Below, piece by piece: positions 18,002 through 26,892 of a stretch of DNA of 64,000 nucleotides. Position numbers and translations under genes: made by a program. The notes under the pieces are model-generated. The model did not search any database and was not told the DNA's origin. It saw only the letters and a program-made list of their open reading frames with translations. Origin of the DNA: Devosia sp. FKR38 (GTDB taxonomy: Bacteria > Pseudomonadota > Alphaproteobacteria > Rhizobiales > Devosiaceae). The stretch spans positions 1,278,456 to 1,342,455 of the forward strand of contig NZ_STGC01000005.1 in assembly GCF_005222805.1 (NCBI RefSeq), written 5' to 3'. Numbering within the stretch: position 1 is the stretch's first letter; each line of letters starts with the position of its first letter.

Positions 18002-18169
18002 ATGGCCAAAGCTGCTTCCGTCAAGATCAAGCTCGTGTCGACGGCTGACACTGGCTATTACTACGTCACCAAGAAGAACGCCCGCACCCAGACCGAGAAG
18101 CTGTCGTACAACAAGTACGACCCGGTTGTGCGCAAGCACGTCGAATTCAAGGAAGCCAAGATCAAGTAA
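18002..18169 (+). CDS. rpmG: 50S ribosomal protein L33
   Basis: A 55-aa L33. The sequence contains [18 protein letters not shown] and ends with VEFKEAKIK, both characteristic. It has no cysteines, so it is the zinc-independent form. GAAGGA lies 9 bases upstream of the ATG. A TTGACA at 17914 may be the -35 of its own promoter, although the matching -10 is weak. It lies close to pleD-divK, as in Caulobacter. A clear terminator follows. Confidence 0.97.
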   Translation: MAKAASVKIKLVSTADTGYYYVTKKNARTQTEKLSYNKYDPVVRKHVEFKEAKIK

Positions 18170-18197
18170 TCTGGCGCCTGTTCGGTGAGCAGTTTAA

Positions 18198-18229
18198 GGC
18201 CCCGCATCAGCACGATGCGGGGCCTTTTT
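18198..18229 (+). terminator. Rho-independent terminator of rpmG
   Basis: A perfect 10-bp stem (GGCCCCGCAT at 18198-18207, ATGCGGGGCC at 18215-18224) with a seven-base loop is followed by five Ts. It is the clearest terminator in the window. Confidence 0.95.
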
Positions 18230-18283
18230 GTGTTAGCAGTTTGCCAAATGTGCGCCCCGGGCGGTGAGCCGAGTGCTGACACA

Positions 18284-18312
18284 TTGACTGCAAGTGATGC
18301 TGAAATTTCAAT
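18284..18312 (+). promoter_or_regulatory. Candidate sigma70 promoter of an intergenic RNA
   Basis: TTGACT (18284-18289) and TTCAAT (18307-18312) are spaced by exactly 17 bases, matching the consensus at 5/6 and 4/6 positions. It lies beyond the rpmG terminator and points into a strongly structured stretch with no reading frame. Confidence 0.5.
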
Positions 18313-18318
18313 GGAGTG

Positions 18319-18529
18319 GCTGGTCCGGAGCGGCATGTCGAAGAGGCCACTCTGTCCGCGTCCGGACCAACCGCCCTACGGGGCTCAGGAGTTGCGGCGG
18401 ACCTGAGACGAGCCGTAGGGAACCCTCAACCGCGGCCCCTTGGGGTCGCTGTCGGTGTTGGGGGCAACCTACGCTCAAGCCGCCAAAACACAAGGAAAAC
18501 CGGCCCTCTCCGGCCGGCAACCTTTTGTT
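18319..18529 (+). ncRNA. Predicted structured non-coding RNA, about 210 nt
   Basis: The stretch between the promoter and the terminator folds into three consecutive strong hairpins. Hairpin 1 pairs GGTCCGGAGCGG (18322-18333) with 18356-18368 (one bulge). Hairpin 2 pairs CCCTACGG (18374-18381) with CCGTAGGG (18413-18420) and, inside, CTCAGG with CCTGAG. Hairpin 3 pairs CCCTCAAC (18423-18430) with GTTGGGGG (18457-18464) and, inside, GCGGCCC with GGGTCGC. The terminator hairpin at 18500-18517 and CCTTTTGTT complete the unit. No ORF with a ribosome-binding site is present. It does not look like 6S RNA, tmRNA, RNase P or SRP RNA. The opposite strand would be the pleD 3' untranslated region, which is the main alternative explanation. 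Confidence 0.5.
18494..18529. terminator. Bidirectional terminator hairpin between the RNA and pleD
   Basis: CCGGCC (18500-18505) pairs with GGCCGG (18512-18517). On the minus strand it is followed by TTTTCC and then TTTT, ending pleD transcription. On the plus strand it is followed by CCTTTTGTTAATT, ending the predicted RNA. Confidence 0.7.
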
Positions 18530-18572
18530 AATTATAACGAATAACCCTAATAGGTCCAATTGTCGGCATTGA

Positions 18573-19943
18573 TCATGCCGCGTCGAACACCACGCGATTG
18601 CGCCCTTCGCGCTTGGCGCGATAGAGCGCCACATCCGCCCGCTTGACCAGCGACTCCGCCGTATCGGCTCCGCTCTCGTTCAGCGTCACCCCGGCCGACA
18701 CCGTCATGGCCAGCGTCTTGCCGCCACCCAGCTCGAACGGCCGGTCAGCGATGGACTGCCGCACGCGCTCGGCCACCGATTCCGCCTGCCGATACTCGGT
18801 ATCGGGCATCAGCACCACGAATTCCTCGCCGCCGAATCGGCAAGCCAGATCAATGCCTCGGATGTTTCTCTTCAACCGGGCCGCGAACTCTTTCAGCACC
18901 ACGTCGCCACTGTCATGGCCATGGGTGTCATTGACCGATTTGAAGTGATCGATGTCCAGGATCATCAGCGCCATATTGCGATCCTGGCTCTGCGCCTTGC
19001 CCAGCATCATTCCCAGGTGCCGGTCGAAATAGCGTCGATTATACAGGCCTGTAAGCTCGTCCGTCACCGCCAGCGCCATGGTGTTGGTCACGCTCTGGCG
19101 CAGCTCCAGCGCATAGCGCTGCCGGCGGATCTGCGTGCGCACCCGCGCGGCCAGCTCATTGCGCTCTACTGGGCGGGAGATGAAATCATTGACGCCCAGG
19201 TCCAGCGCCCGCACCACCTTGGGCTTGTCGGCCTCCTCGGCCACCAGGATGATCGGCAGGTGCCGGGTATGCTCGAGCGTGCGGATCTGCGAGCATACCC
19301 GCAGCGGGTCGAAATCGGCCATGGCCATCGACACCAGCGCCAGCTCGTAATGCGCACCCGTAACCTGGAACACAGCGTCGGACGGCTGGGTCAGGATATC
19401 CACGTCATGTTCGGGCGTCAGATAGCTCTTGAGCCGCTCGGCATGGCGCTGGTCGGTATCAATGATCAGGATCGAGCCGCCATTGGTGCTGATGCGGTCC
19501 ATCGCCCGCAAGGAATCTTCCACGGCCAGTTGCTGGCCGGTCATGGCGCGGGCGCGCAACTCGTCGGTCAGCGACTTCAGGCGCACCAGGCTTTTCACCC
19601 GGGCCATCAGCTGCATGTCATCAACCGGCTTGGTCAAAAAGTCATCGGCGCCGACCTCAAGCCCCTTCACCCGGTCGGAGGGTTGATCGAGCGCGGTCAC
19701 CATCAGCACGGGAATATGCAGGGTCTTTGGATTTGCCTTGAGCCGCCGACAGACCTCAAAGCCGTCCATGTCGGGCATCATCACGTCGAGCAGGACAATA
19801 TCGACGTCCTGGCTATCGCAGATGGCCAGGGCCTGCGGCCCCGACGTCGCACTCACCACATCGTAATATTCGGCCGTCAGCCGCGCCTCGAGCAGGCGGA
19901 CATTGGTGGGAATATCATCAACGATCAGAACGCGTGCGGTCAC
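18573..19943 (-). CDS. pleD: Diguanylate cyclase response regulator PleD
   Basis: PleD makes cyclic di-GMP during the swarmer-to-stalked or polar cell transition. The 456-aa product has two receiver domains (residues 1-120 and about 155-270) followed by a GGDEF domain. Phospho-acceptor Asp53 is in VDIVLLDVMMPDMDG. The active motif is GGEEF, and an inhibitory I-site (RGID) lies five residues before it, so product feedback is likely. The second receiver lacks a clear acceptor Asp, as in Caulobacter PleD. It follows divK in the same direction by 88 bases. Confidence 0.97.
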   Translation of the reverse strand: MTARVLIVDDIPTNVRLLEARLTAEYYDVVSATSGPQALAICDSQDVDIVLLDVMMPDMDGFEVCRRLKANPKTLHIPVLMVTALDQPSDRVKGLEVGADDFLTKPVDDMQLMARVKSLVRLKSLTDELRARAMTGQQLAVEDSLRAMDRISTNGGSILIIDTDQRHAERLKSYLTPEHDVDILTQPSDAVFQVTGAHYELALVSMAMADFDPLRVCSQIRTLEHTRHLPIILVAEEADKPKVVRALDLGVNDFISRPVERNELAARVRTQIRRQRYALELRQSVTNTMALAVTDELTGLYNRRYFDRHLGMMLGKAQSQDRNMALMILDIDHFKSVNDTHGHDSGDVVLKEFAARLKRNIRGIDLACRFGGEEFVVLMPDTEYRQAESVAERVRQSIADRPFELGGGKTLAMTVSAGVTLNESGADTAESLVKRADVALYRAKREGRNRVVFDAA

Positions 19944-20031
19944 TGTCAGCCCCGGAATTCACGCCGGCGCCGGCTAGACTGCCTGGCCCGGTCTCGCTGA
20001 CCGGACGCAGCAGAAGCGCCAGATTGTCCGA

Positions 20032-20403
20032 TCAGGCCGGCCCAATGTAGCGGGCAATAGTTTCCAGAAAGTGAGGCACGGAGATCGGCTTGCTGATGTA
20101 ACCCTCACATCCGCCTTGCAGAATCCGCTCTTCATCGCCCTTCATGGCAAAGGCTGTAACGGCGATGACCGGGATATGGGCCAGTTCGTCATCATCCTTG
20201 AGCCACTTGGTCACCACGAGCCCGGAAACCTCGGGCAATTGGATATCCATCAGGATCAGGTCGGGATGATGGGCACGCGCCAGATCGAGCGCTTCCATGC
20301 CATTGCGGGTCTGGATGACGGCATAGCCACGCGATTCGAGCAGATCGTTGAAGAGCTTCATGTTGAGCTCATTGTCCTCAACGATCATCACAGTCTTGGG
20401 CAT
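20032..20403 (-). CDS. divK: Single-domain response regulator DivK
   Basis: A stand-alone receiver of 123 aa that, in Caulobacter and rhizobia, links the PleC/DivJ kinases to CckA and CtrA. Acceptor Asp53 is in [14 protein letters not shown], with Thr83 and Lys105 (ISKPI) completing the site. The sequence [13 protein letters not shown] at the N-terminus is typical. It is upstream of pleD, the conserved alphaproteobacterial pair, and divergent from the DUF3572 gene, with 86 bases between for promoters. Confidence 0.97.
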   Translation of the reverse strand: MPKTVMIVEDNELNMKLFNDLLESRGYAVIQTRNGMEALDLARAHHPDLILMDIQLPEVSGLVVTKWLKDDDELAHIPVIAVTAFAMKGDEERILQGGCEGYISKPISVPHFLETIARYIGPA

Positions 20404-20489
20404 GGGTCCTTCCTCGCGCCGACTGGCGCTGGCGACGCTTCGCTTTGTCGCCTGTTTCAGCTAGCATCAAAACTCTTACAAATCACCAA

Positions 20490-20780
20490 ATGAGCCCGCC
20501 TGTGCCGCGTATCGAGAAAGTCCAACACTCTGTCGCGCCACTGGCCGAAGCCTGCCTGGGCTACCTCATCCAGCACCCCGAAGAGCTGCTGGCTTTCATG
20601 CAGCATGCCGGTCTCGACCCCGCAGCGCTGCAGGCCGCCGTCGGCTCCCCCGATCTGCAGCGCGGTCTCATCGACTATTTTGCGGCAAACGAACCGATTC
20701 TGCTCGCCTTTTGCGCCAATGCCGCCATGACTCCGGAGGACTTCATGCGAGTCTGGTACAAGCTCAATCCGGCGGGATGA
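20490..20780 (+). CDS. DUF3572 protein
   Basis: A 96-aa protein of the DUF3572 family, which is found near divK in alphaproteobacteria; function unknown. It is predicted all-helical and contains ALGYLIQHPEEL-like and YFAANEPILLAFC segments. I chose the ATG at 20490 (MSPPVPRIEK), which gives the family length; an upstream start at 20445 overlaps the divK promoter region. Its stop is 3 bases before dinB, so it heads the plus-strand run that continues to 26190. Confidence 0.8.
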   Translation: MSPPVPRIEKVQHSVAPLAEACLGYLIQHPEELLAFMQHAGLDPAALQAAVGSPDLQRGLIDYFAANEPILLAFCANAAMTPEDFMRVWYKLNPAG

Positions 20781-20783
20781 GCC

Positions 20784-22109
20784 ATGGCTGTGGACTGGCT
20801 CTGTCGCGACTGCCTGACCTATGCCAGCACGGAACCGGTGCCCAGCCGCTGCCCGGCCTGCGGCTCGCCGCGCCTGCGCAGCCATGCCGAGCTTTTCGCC
20901 CTCACCACCGCCCATGTCGATTGCGACGCCTTCTACGCCTCGGTCGAAAAGCGCGATGACCCGAGCCTGGCCGACAAGCCCCTGATCATCGGCGGTGGCG
21001 TGCGCGGGGTGGTCTCCACCTGCTGCTACATTGCTCGCCAGTCCGGCGTGCGCTCGGCCATGCCCATGTTCAAGGCGCGCCAGCTCTGCCCGGACGCGGT
21101 GATCATCAAGCCCAACATGAGCAAATATGTCGGTGTCAGCAAACAGATCCGCCAGCACATGGATGCAATTACGCCCTTGGTGGAACCCATTTCCATCGAC
21201 GAGGCCTTTCTCGATCTCGCCGGCACCCAGTCACTGCACAAGGCACCGCCCGCCGTCGTGCTGGCGCGCTTTGCCCGCACCATCGCCAGCGAGATCGGCG
21301 TCACCATCTCGGTGGGCCTGAGCCACAACAAATTCCTCGCCAAGGTCGCCTCCGATCTCGACAAGCCGCGCGGCTTTGCCGTTATCGGCAAGGCAGAGAC
21401 CCTGTCCTTCCTCGCGCCGCGCCCCATCAGCCTGATCTATGGCGTCGGCAAGGTGCTGGCTGAAACCCTGCGCAAGGATGGCCTGACCACCATCGGGCAA
21501 TTGCAGGCCGAGCCACCGGAGAACCTGATTCGCCGCTATGGCGAGACCGGCGCCCGCCTGGCCCGGCTCTGCCGGGGCGAGGATAATCGGCGCATCTCCA
21601 GTGATGGCGAGATGAAGACCGTCTCCTCCGAGACCACGTTCAACACAGACATCGCCACCCTCGAGGGCCTCTCGACTGAACTGCTCAAGGTCAGCGAGCG
21701 CCTGTCCGAACGGCTCAAGGCCAAAAGCATTGTTGGCGACACAGTGACGCTCAAGCTCAAGTCGGCCGGTTTCCGCTTGCGTACGCGGGCCAGGCACTTG
21801 ATGATCCCCACACAGCTTGCCAATGTCATTTACGAGACCGGGCTGCAATTGCTCGAACGCGAAGTGGATGGCACCGCATTCCGGCTGATCGGAATCGGCG
21901 TTTCAGGTATCGATGCCGCCGATGGCAATGATCCCGCCGATCTGCTGGAGCCGAGCGTCGCCCGCAAGGCGGCCGCCGAACGCGCCATGGATCGTGTTCG
22001 CAACCGCTTCGGCCGGGAAGCCGTCGTGCGCGGCAAGCTCTACAAACACGCGCCGGCCACCCCGCCGGCACACACTGACGACGACCAGAACCAAGGCAAG
22101 ACCAAATGA
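20784..22109 (+). CDS. dinB: DNA polymerase IV with N-terminal zinc-ribbon-like extension
   Basis: A Y-family translesion polymerase of 441 aa. The palm motifs are intact: [14 protein letters not shown] (first Asp), then [11 protein letters not shown] with the Asp-Glu pair. A helix-hairpin-helix and little-finger domain follow. The first 40 residues are an extra module with two CxxC pairs (CRDC and CPAC), which looks like a zinc ribbon. The start at 20784 is required to include it, 3 bases after the DUF3572 stop. The last bases overlap ridA (ATGA). No LexA box was identified. Confidence 0.95.
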   Translation: MAVDWLCRDCLTYASTEPVPSRCPACGSPRLRSHAELFALTTAHVDCDAFYASVEKRDDPSLADKPLIIGGGVRGVVSTCCYIARQSGVRSAMPMFKARQLCPDAVIIKPNMSKYVGVSKQIRQHMDAITPLVEPISIDEAFLDLAGTQSLHKAPPAVVLARFARTIASEIGVTISVGLSHNKFLAKVASDLDKPRGFAVIGKAETLSFLAPRPISLIYGVGKVLAETLRKDGLTTIGQLQAEPPENLIRRYGETGARLARLCRGEDNRRISSDGEMKTVSSETTFNTDIATLEGLSTELLKVSERLSERLKAKSIVGDTVTLKLKSAGFRLRTRARHLMIPTQLANVIYETGLQLLEREVDGTAFRLIGIGVSGIDAADGNDPADLLEPSVARKAAAERAMDRVRNRFGREAVVRGKLYKHAPATPPAHTDDDQNQGKTK

Positions 22110-22564
22110 CCAGCCCGATCGAAAAGCTCCGCGAATATGGCTACGAGCTCCCTGCGCCCAAGGCCCCTGTCGCCAGCTATGTGCCGGTCACCCGCACCGG
22201 CAATATCCTTTATGTTTCCGGCCAGATCTCCAGCAACGAACACGGCGTCGTCACCGGCCTGCTCGGCGACACCATGAACGTCGTCCAGGGTGGCAATGCC
22301 GCAGAATTGGCCGCGCTCAACGTCTTGTCACAGATCGTCCACATGGGTGGCGTACCGCTGCAGGACATCAAGCGGATCCTCAAGATCACCGTTCTGGTGG
22401 CCTCCACGCCCGAGTTCACCGAGCAGCACCTGGTGGCCAATGGCTGTTCCAACCTGCTGGTGGGCGTGCTGGGTGACAAGGGCAAGCATGCCCGCGCCGC
22501 CTTTGGCGTGGCCTCCCTGCCCTTCGGTGCCGCCGTCGAGATCGAGGCCGTGGTCGAGGTCTGA
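22106..22564 (+). CDS. RidA family protein
   Basis: A 152-aa member of the RidA/YjgF superfamily, which hydrolyses reactive enamine/imine intermediates formed by PLP enzymes. The conserved C-terminal motif is present as [19 protein letters not shown], including the arginine that binds the carboxylate. It belongs to the longer subgroup with an N-terminal [13 protein letters not shown] segment. It overlaps dinB by 4 bases, so it is in the same transcript. Confidence 0.92.
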   Translation: MTSPIEKLREYGYELPAPKAPVASYVPVTRTGNILYVSGQISSNEHGVVTGLLGDTMNVVQGGNAAELAALNVLSQIVHMGGVPLQDIKRILKITVLVASTPEFTEQHLVANGCSNLLVGVLGDKGKHARAAFGVASLPFGAAVEIEAVVEV

Positions 22565-22636
22565 CGTTACGGCACCGTCACAGTTCGGTGGCAGGTCAGG
22601 CCCGTAACCAGACACGATAACGCCAGGACTGGACCC

Positions 22637-23422
22637 ATGACTGAGCTCAACACCGTTCCGCCGACCGAACCCATGTTCCCCCGCCCCATCGCCCACCGCG
22701 GCCTGCATGATCGTGCCGCGGGGATCATCGAAAACACGGCGTCGGCCTTCGAGGCCGCTATCGCCGGCAATTTTGCCATCGAGTGCGATGTGCAGCTGAG
22801 CAGCGATGGTGTGCCTGTCGTCTTCCATGATGACGACATGGTCCGCCTGCTCGGCCGCGAGGGCGCCATCGCCGATACCAGCGCGGGCGAAATCACCTCC
22901 TCGCCCCTGCTCGGCAGCGCCGCCGGCGATTGCCCGCAGCGCTTCACCGACTTCCTTGCCCAGATCGCCGGGCGCACCCTGCTGCAGATCGAGCTCAAGG
23001 GTCAGCGCGATGCCACCGGCACCCAGCTGCTGGCTCGTGCCGTGGCCGAGGCCCTCAAGGCCTATGAGGGCCCGGTGACCATCGAATCGTTTGATCCGAA
23101 CCTGTTGACCGCCATCCGCCAGTTCGGCTTCACCGGTCCGCGTGGCATCATCACCTATGGCTATGATCGCCCTGATTGGGATGGCCACCTCAGCGAAGAG
23201 CAGCGCTACCGTCTGCGCCATCTGCTGCACTGGCACGAAACCCAGTTCGACTTCATCTCCTGCCACAATATCTCGCTCGACCTGCCGGCAGTCGTGTTCT
23301 GGCGCGCCTTGGGCAAGCCCGTGACTGCCTGGACCATCAAGTCCAGGGTTGAAGCCGAGGCTGCGGCACCCCACATCGACCAGATCGTTTTCGAAGGTTT
23401 CAATCCCGATAGTGCCCAATAG
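22637..23422 (+). CDS. Glycerophosphodiester phosphodiesterase family protein
   Basis: A 261-aa GDPD TIM-barrel enzyme that would cleave glycerophosphodiesters to glycerol-3-phosphate and an alcohol. The catalytic set is complete: AHRGLHD, ENTASAFEAA, IECDVQLSSDGVPVVFHDD. There is no signal peptide, so it should act in the cytoplasm. It sits 72 bases after ridA, and its 3' end overlaps the next gene by 11 bases. Confidence 0.93.
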   Translation: MTELNTVPPTEPMFPRPIAHRGLHDRAAGIIENTASAFEAAIAGNFAIECDVQLSSDGVPVVFHDDDMVRLLGREGAIADTSAGEITSSPLLGSAAGDCPQRFTDFLAQIAGRTLLQIELKGQRDATGTQLLARAVAEALKAYEGPVTIESFDPNLLTAIRQFGFTGPRGIITYGYDRPDWDGHLSEEQRYRLRHLLHWHETQFDFISCHNISLDLPAVVFWRALGKPVTAWTIKSRVEAEAAAPHIDQIVFEGFNPDSAQ

Positions 23423-24587
23423 CGGATACACGGCCAGCATCCACGCCGCGACAGCCGCCATTCCGGCCGCCGTGTGGAACAGCCTTGTCCCCTCCACCCA
23501 GGGCATGGTCGATAACCCCTTTCTCGACCATGCCTTTTTCCTGGCACTCGAAGAATCCGGCTGCGCCACGGCGCGCACTGGCTGGCAGCCCCAGCATATA
23601 CTGCTCAGCGACGCCTCTGGCGCGCCCGTCGGGCTGATGCCGCTGTTCCTGAAATCCCATTCCATGGGCGAATATGTCTTTGACCATGGCTGGGCCGATG
23701 CGCTGGAGCGGGCCGGCGGCAGCTACTATCCCAAGTTGCAATGCTCGGTGCCCTTCACCCCGGCAACGGCGCCCAAGCTGCTGGTGCCCTCGGGCGATCC
23801 TGCGATCCGTGCGGCCCTCTTGGACGCGGCTCAGCAATTGGCGCATCAGCGCGACGCCTCCTCGGTCCACGCCACCTTCCTGCCAGAAGCCGAGGCCAAT
23901 GCCATGGCCGCCGACGGCTGGCTCAAGCGCCTCGACACGCAGTTCCACTGGCACAATGAAGGCTATGCAAGCTTCGACGACTTTCTCGAATCGCTGTCCT
24001 CGCGCAAGCGCAAGACCATCCGCCGCGAGCGCCGCGACGCGCTGATCGACGGCCTCACCGTCAAATGGCTGACCGGCGCGGACCTGCAGGAACACCATTG
24101 GGACGCTTTTTACGCCTTCTACGAGGATACCGGCGCCCGCAAATGGGGCCGCCCCTATCTCAACCGCGAGTTCTTCTCCCGCCTCAACCAGACCATGGCC
24201 GACCGCATCGTGCTCATGCTGGCCTATGACGGCGACGAAGCCATTGCCGGCGCCATCAATTTTCTCGGCCACGACCGCATTTTCGGCCGCAACTGGGGCT
24301 GCACCCGCGATGTGCCGTTCCTGCATTTCGAGCTCTGCTATTATCAGGCCATCGACTACGCCATTGCCCACAAGCTGGCGGTCGTTGAGGCGGGCGCCCA
24401 GGGCGAGCACAAACTGGCCCGCGGCTATGCCCCTGCCACCACCTATTCCACCCACTGGATCGCCCACCCGGGCCTGCGCAGCGCCGTTGCCGACTACCTC
24501 GAGCAGGAGCGTCGCGCCGTCGAGCGCAATCAGCTGCTGCTCGATCAGTTCACGCCCTTCCGCAAGGGCGAACGGCTCGATCGATAA
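23412..24587 (+). CDS. FemAB/GNAT-like N-acyltransferase (COG3146, DUF482 type)
   Basis: A 391-aa protein resembling the DUF482 'predicted N-acyltransferase' group, which has a double GNAT fold like FemX. Recognisable features are NPFLDHAFFLALEESGC, the basic LSSRKRKTIRRERRD stretch, and GRNWGC near residue 295. Its substrate is unknown; peptidoglycan or lipid amino-acylation have been suggested for relatives. I chose the GTG at 23412, which overlaps the GDPD gene by 11 bases and has GAAGG upstream; there is no better start. Confidence 0.8.
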   Translation: MPNSGYTASIHAATAAIPAAVWNSLVPSTQGMVDNPFLDHAFFLALEESGCATARTGWQPQHILLSDASGAPVGLMPLFLKSHSMGEYVFDHGWADALERAGGSYYPKLQCSVPFTPATAPKLLVPSGDPAIRAALLDAAQQLAHQRDASSVHATFLPEAEANAMAADGWLKRLDTQFHWHNEGYASFDDFLESLSSRKRKTIRRERRDALIDGLTVKWLTGADLQEHHWDAFYAFYEDTGARKWGRPYLNREFFSRLNQTMADRIVLMLAYDGDEAIAGAINFLGHDRIFGRNWGCTRDVPFLHFELCYYQAIDYAIAHKLAVVEAGAQGEHKLARGYAPATTYSTHWIAHPGLRSAVADYLEQERRAVERNQLLLDQFTPFRKGERLDR

Positions 24588-24645
24588 TCCGCCCTTTGCC
24601 GTGCCCGCCCTTTCCCCGCCCGGCGTTCCCCTCTAAGGAATGAGC

Positions 24646-25770
24646 ATGATCTGGGACATTGTCATCTTCGCGCTGCAGGCTGGTCTGGTGTTCGTGGTCT
24701 CCACGGCGCTGTTTGACGCCCTGCACTGGATCCTGCACCGCTGGGAAAGCTCGACCAACCCGCTGCTGCGCCGCTTTTCGTCCTGGCACTGGGTGCACCA
24801 CAAATTCCTCGGCCTCGATATGCAGGTCAACCCGGCCTATGCCCGGGCCAATATCTGGTTCCATATCCTGCCGGAATACCTGACCTCGTTGGCCGGCACG
24901 CTGATCTTCCTTTTGGTCTTCCCCTGGCCCGCCATTGCCGTGGTGGTTGTCGTCCGCACCATCATGCTGGGCATGACGCTGCGAGAGGAAGGGCTGGACT
25001 ACAACCACATGTCCATGGACCGCGTCGGCGGCCAGCAGGGGCGGCTGTGGGTGGACAATAACTACCACGCCATGCACCACCTCTATCCGCACAATTTCTT
25101 CTCCTCATTCACCAATGTCTTTGACCTGGTAATGGGCACGGGCTGCCAGATCGCCGGGCGGCGCTTCCTTGTCACCGGCGCCAGCGGCGCCTTCGGCACC
25201 GCCATGATCGCCCGGCTGCAAAACCTCGGCGCCAGCGTCGAAACCGCCAAGTCCGGCGTCGACTATGCCCCGGGCGACTATGAGCGCATGGATGAGAAGC
25301 TCGCCCGCGCCGATGTGCTGATCCTGGCCCATGGCGCCATCAAGGATGATTGCTGGAACGCCAATTACGTCACCGCCACCGACCTCACCGAGCGCTTCAT
25401 CGCCATCGGCAGCACCCGCCTGACGCCGCCCGAAGTCTGGGGCCTGGGCTCGGAGGTCGAGTTCCATGGCGATCTGGGCCTCGATTGGCTCAAGGACTAT
25501 GCCGCCTCCAAGCGCGCCTTTGCCGCCCGCGCCCGCGACTACTATCGCTCCAATGCGCTGATCTACCGCCACATCGTGCCATCGGCCTTCACCTCACCCA
25601 TGGGCGAAGGCAAGATGAGTGCCGACACCGCCGCCGGCATAGCGCTGTTCTTCATCCGGCGCGACTTCCGCTACGTGCCCGTTACTCTGACCGGACTGGC
25701 CGTGCTCAACTATTTCCGCTTTCGTTTCTTCCAGAAGGAGCAGCCGGACCTTTCCCAGCCGGCCGAGTGA
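24646..25770 (+). CDS. Fused fatty-acid hydroxylase (sterol desaturase) and short-chain dehydrogenase
   Basis: A 374-aa two-domain protein. Residues 1 to about 170 are a membrane-bound di-iron hydroxylase domain, with histidine clusters HWILH, WHWVHHKF and NNYHAMHH and several hydrophobic helices. From about 175 an SDR domain follows, with Rossmann motif LVTGASGAFG and active-site YAASK (YxxxK). Together they would oxidise a lipid carbon and then act on the alcohol or ketone. The substrate is not known. AAGGA lies 6 bases before the ATG at 24646. It is 3 bases ahead of the HIT gene. Confidence 0.88.
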   Translation: MIWDIVIFALQAGLVFVVSTALFDALHWILHRWESSTNPLLRRFSSWHWVHHKFLGLDMQVNPAYARANIWFHILPEYLTSLAGTLIFLLVFPWPAIAVVVVVRTIMLGMTLREEGLDYNHMSMDRVGGQQGRLWVDNNYHAMHHLYPHNFFSSFTNVFDLVMGTGCQIAGRRFLVTGASGAFGTAMIARLQNLGASVETAKSGVDYAPGDYERMDEKLARADVLILAHGAIKDDCWNANYVTATDLTERFIAIGSTRLTPPEVWGLGSEVEFHGDLGLDWLKDYAASKRAFAARARDYYRSNALIYRHIVPSAFTSPMGEGKMSADTAAGIALFFIRRDFRYVPVTLTGLAVLNYFRFRFFQKEQPDLSQPAE

Positions 25771-25773
25771 ACC

Positions 25774-26190
25774 ATGAGCTATGACCCCACCAATATCTTC
25801 GCCCGCATCCTGCGCGGTGAAATCCCGGCCCACCGCGTCTATGAGGACGAGACCGCACTGGTGATGATGGACATCTTTCCCCAGTCGCGCGGCCACACGC
25901 TGGTCATTCCCAAGGCGCCCTCGCGCAATCTGCTCGATGCGGACCCGGCGGCCCTGTCAGCGGTCATGCCGGTGGTGCAGCGCGTCGCCAATGCCCTCAA
26001 GGTCGCCACGGGCGCCGATGGCATCCGCCTCGCCCAGTTCAGCGAGGCGGTAGCCGGGCAGACGGTGTTCCATCTGCATTTCCACCTGATCCCGGTCTAT
26101 GAGGGCATGGCCCTGGCGCCGCACGCCGGCGGCAAGGCCGATGACGCCGAATTGGCAGAACTGGCCAAGGCGATCGCGGCAGCGCTCTAG
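25774..26190 (+). CDS. HIT family protein
   Basis: A 138-aa histidine-triad nucleotide hydrolase/transferase. The signature is intact as QTVFHLHFHLIP (HxHxH). The N-terminal NIFARILRGEIPAHRVYED is typical of bacterial HinT/Hit proteins, which hydrolyse adenosine phosphoramidates. It ends the plus-strand run and converges on lolD. Confidence 0.95.
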   Translation: MSYDPTNIFARILRGEIPAHRVYEDETALVMMDIFPQSRGHTLVIPKAPSRNLLDADPAALSAVMPVVQRVANALKVATGADGIRLAQFSEAVAGQTVFHLHFHLIPVYEGMALAPHAGGKADDAELAELAKAIAAAL

Positions 26191-26197
26191 CGCCCCG

Positions 26198-26217
26198 CAC
26201 ACGCCCTAAAGCGTGTG
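26198..26217. terminator. Hairpin between convergent HIT and lolD genes
   Basis: CACACGC (26198-26204) and GCGTGTG (26211-26217) flank a six-base loop. It overlaps the lolD 3' end. There is no U-run, so it is only a candidate bidirectional end. Confidence 0.45.
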
Positions 26218-26892
26218 GTCGACCACCAGCCCGCCCTTGAGCGTGACAATGCGGTCGGCGCGTCGCGCCAGATCGTGGTTATGCGTGGCGATCAGCGCCG
26301 CCGCGCCCTCATTGCGAATGAGATTGGCCAGCGCGCCAAAGACGATCTCGCTGGTTTCCGGATCGAGATTGCCCGTCGGCTCGTCGGCCAGGATCACCTT
26401 GGGATGATTGGCCGCCGCCCGGGCAATGGCCACGCGCTGCTGCTCGCCGCCGGACAGTTCTGCTGGACGATGGCTGGCCCGCGGGCCGACGCCGAGCAGG
26501 TCCAGGAGCTCCATTGAGCGCTTGTCTGCTGCCGCCTGCGACACGCCAGCGATCAGTTGCGGCATGGTGACATTTTCCAGCGCCGTGAATTCGGGCAGCA
26601 GGTGGTGAAACTGATAGACATAGCCCACCGTCGAGCGGCGCAGCTGGGTGCGGCCGCGGTCCCCCAGCTGGCTGGTCTTGTGCCCCACGATTTCCACTTC
26701 ACCCGACTGCGGGCTTTCCAATAGCCCCGACAGATGCAGCAGCGTCGACTTGCCGGCGCCTGAGGGCGCCACCAATGCCACTAGCTCGCCGCTGTGCACA
26801 GTCAGGTTCGCCGCCTCGAGCACGCGCACGATCTTGTCGCCCTGCCCGTAATGGCGGTGCACATCGGTCAGGATAAGATGCGGCTTACTCAT
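26206..26892 (-). CDS. lolD: Lipoprotein-releasing ABC transporter ATPase LolD
   Basis: A 228-aa ABC ATPase of the MacB/LolD type that powers extraction of outer-membrane lipoproteins from the inner membrane. Walker A is [11 protein letters not shown], the signature [14 protein letters not shown], Walker [14 protein letters not shown], and the switch His is in IATHNHD. I chose the ATG at 26892 (MSKPHL), which overlaps the end of the permease gene by 8 bases. Confidence 0.95.
   Translation of the reverse strand: MSKPHLILTDVHRHYGQGDKIVRVLEAANLTVHSGELVALVAPSGAGKSTLLHLSGLLESPQSGEVEIVGHKTSQLGDRGRTQLRRSTVGYVYQFHHLLPEFTALENVTMPQLIAGVSQAAADKRSMELLDLLGVGPRASHRPAELSGGEQQRVAIARAAANHPKVILADEPTGNLDPETSEIVFGALANLIRNEGAAALIATHNHDLARRADRIVTLKGGLVVDHTL

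Noticed and set aside
18319..18529. 6S RNA, tmRNA, RNase P RNA or SRP RNA as identity of the structured stretch
   Set aside because: It has a row of separate hairpins, not the single bubble-containing rod of 6S; there is no CCA end or tag frame for tmRNA, no GGAAAGTCC core for RNase P, and no GGAAGGCAGCA-type loop for SRP RNA.
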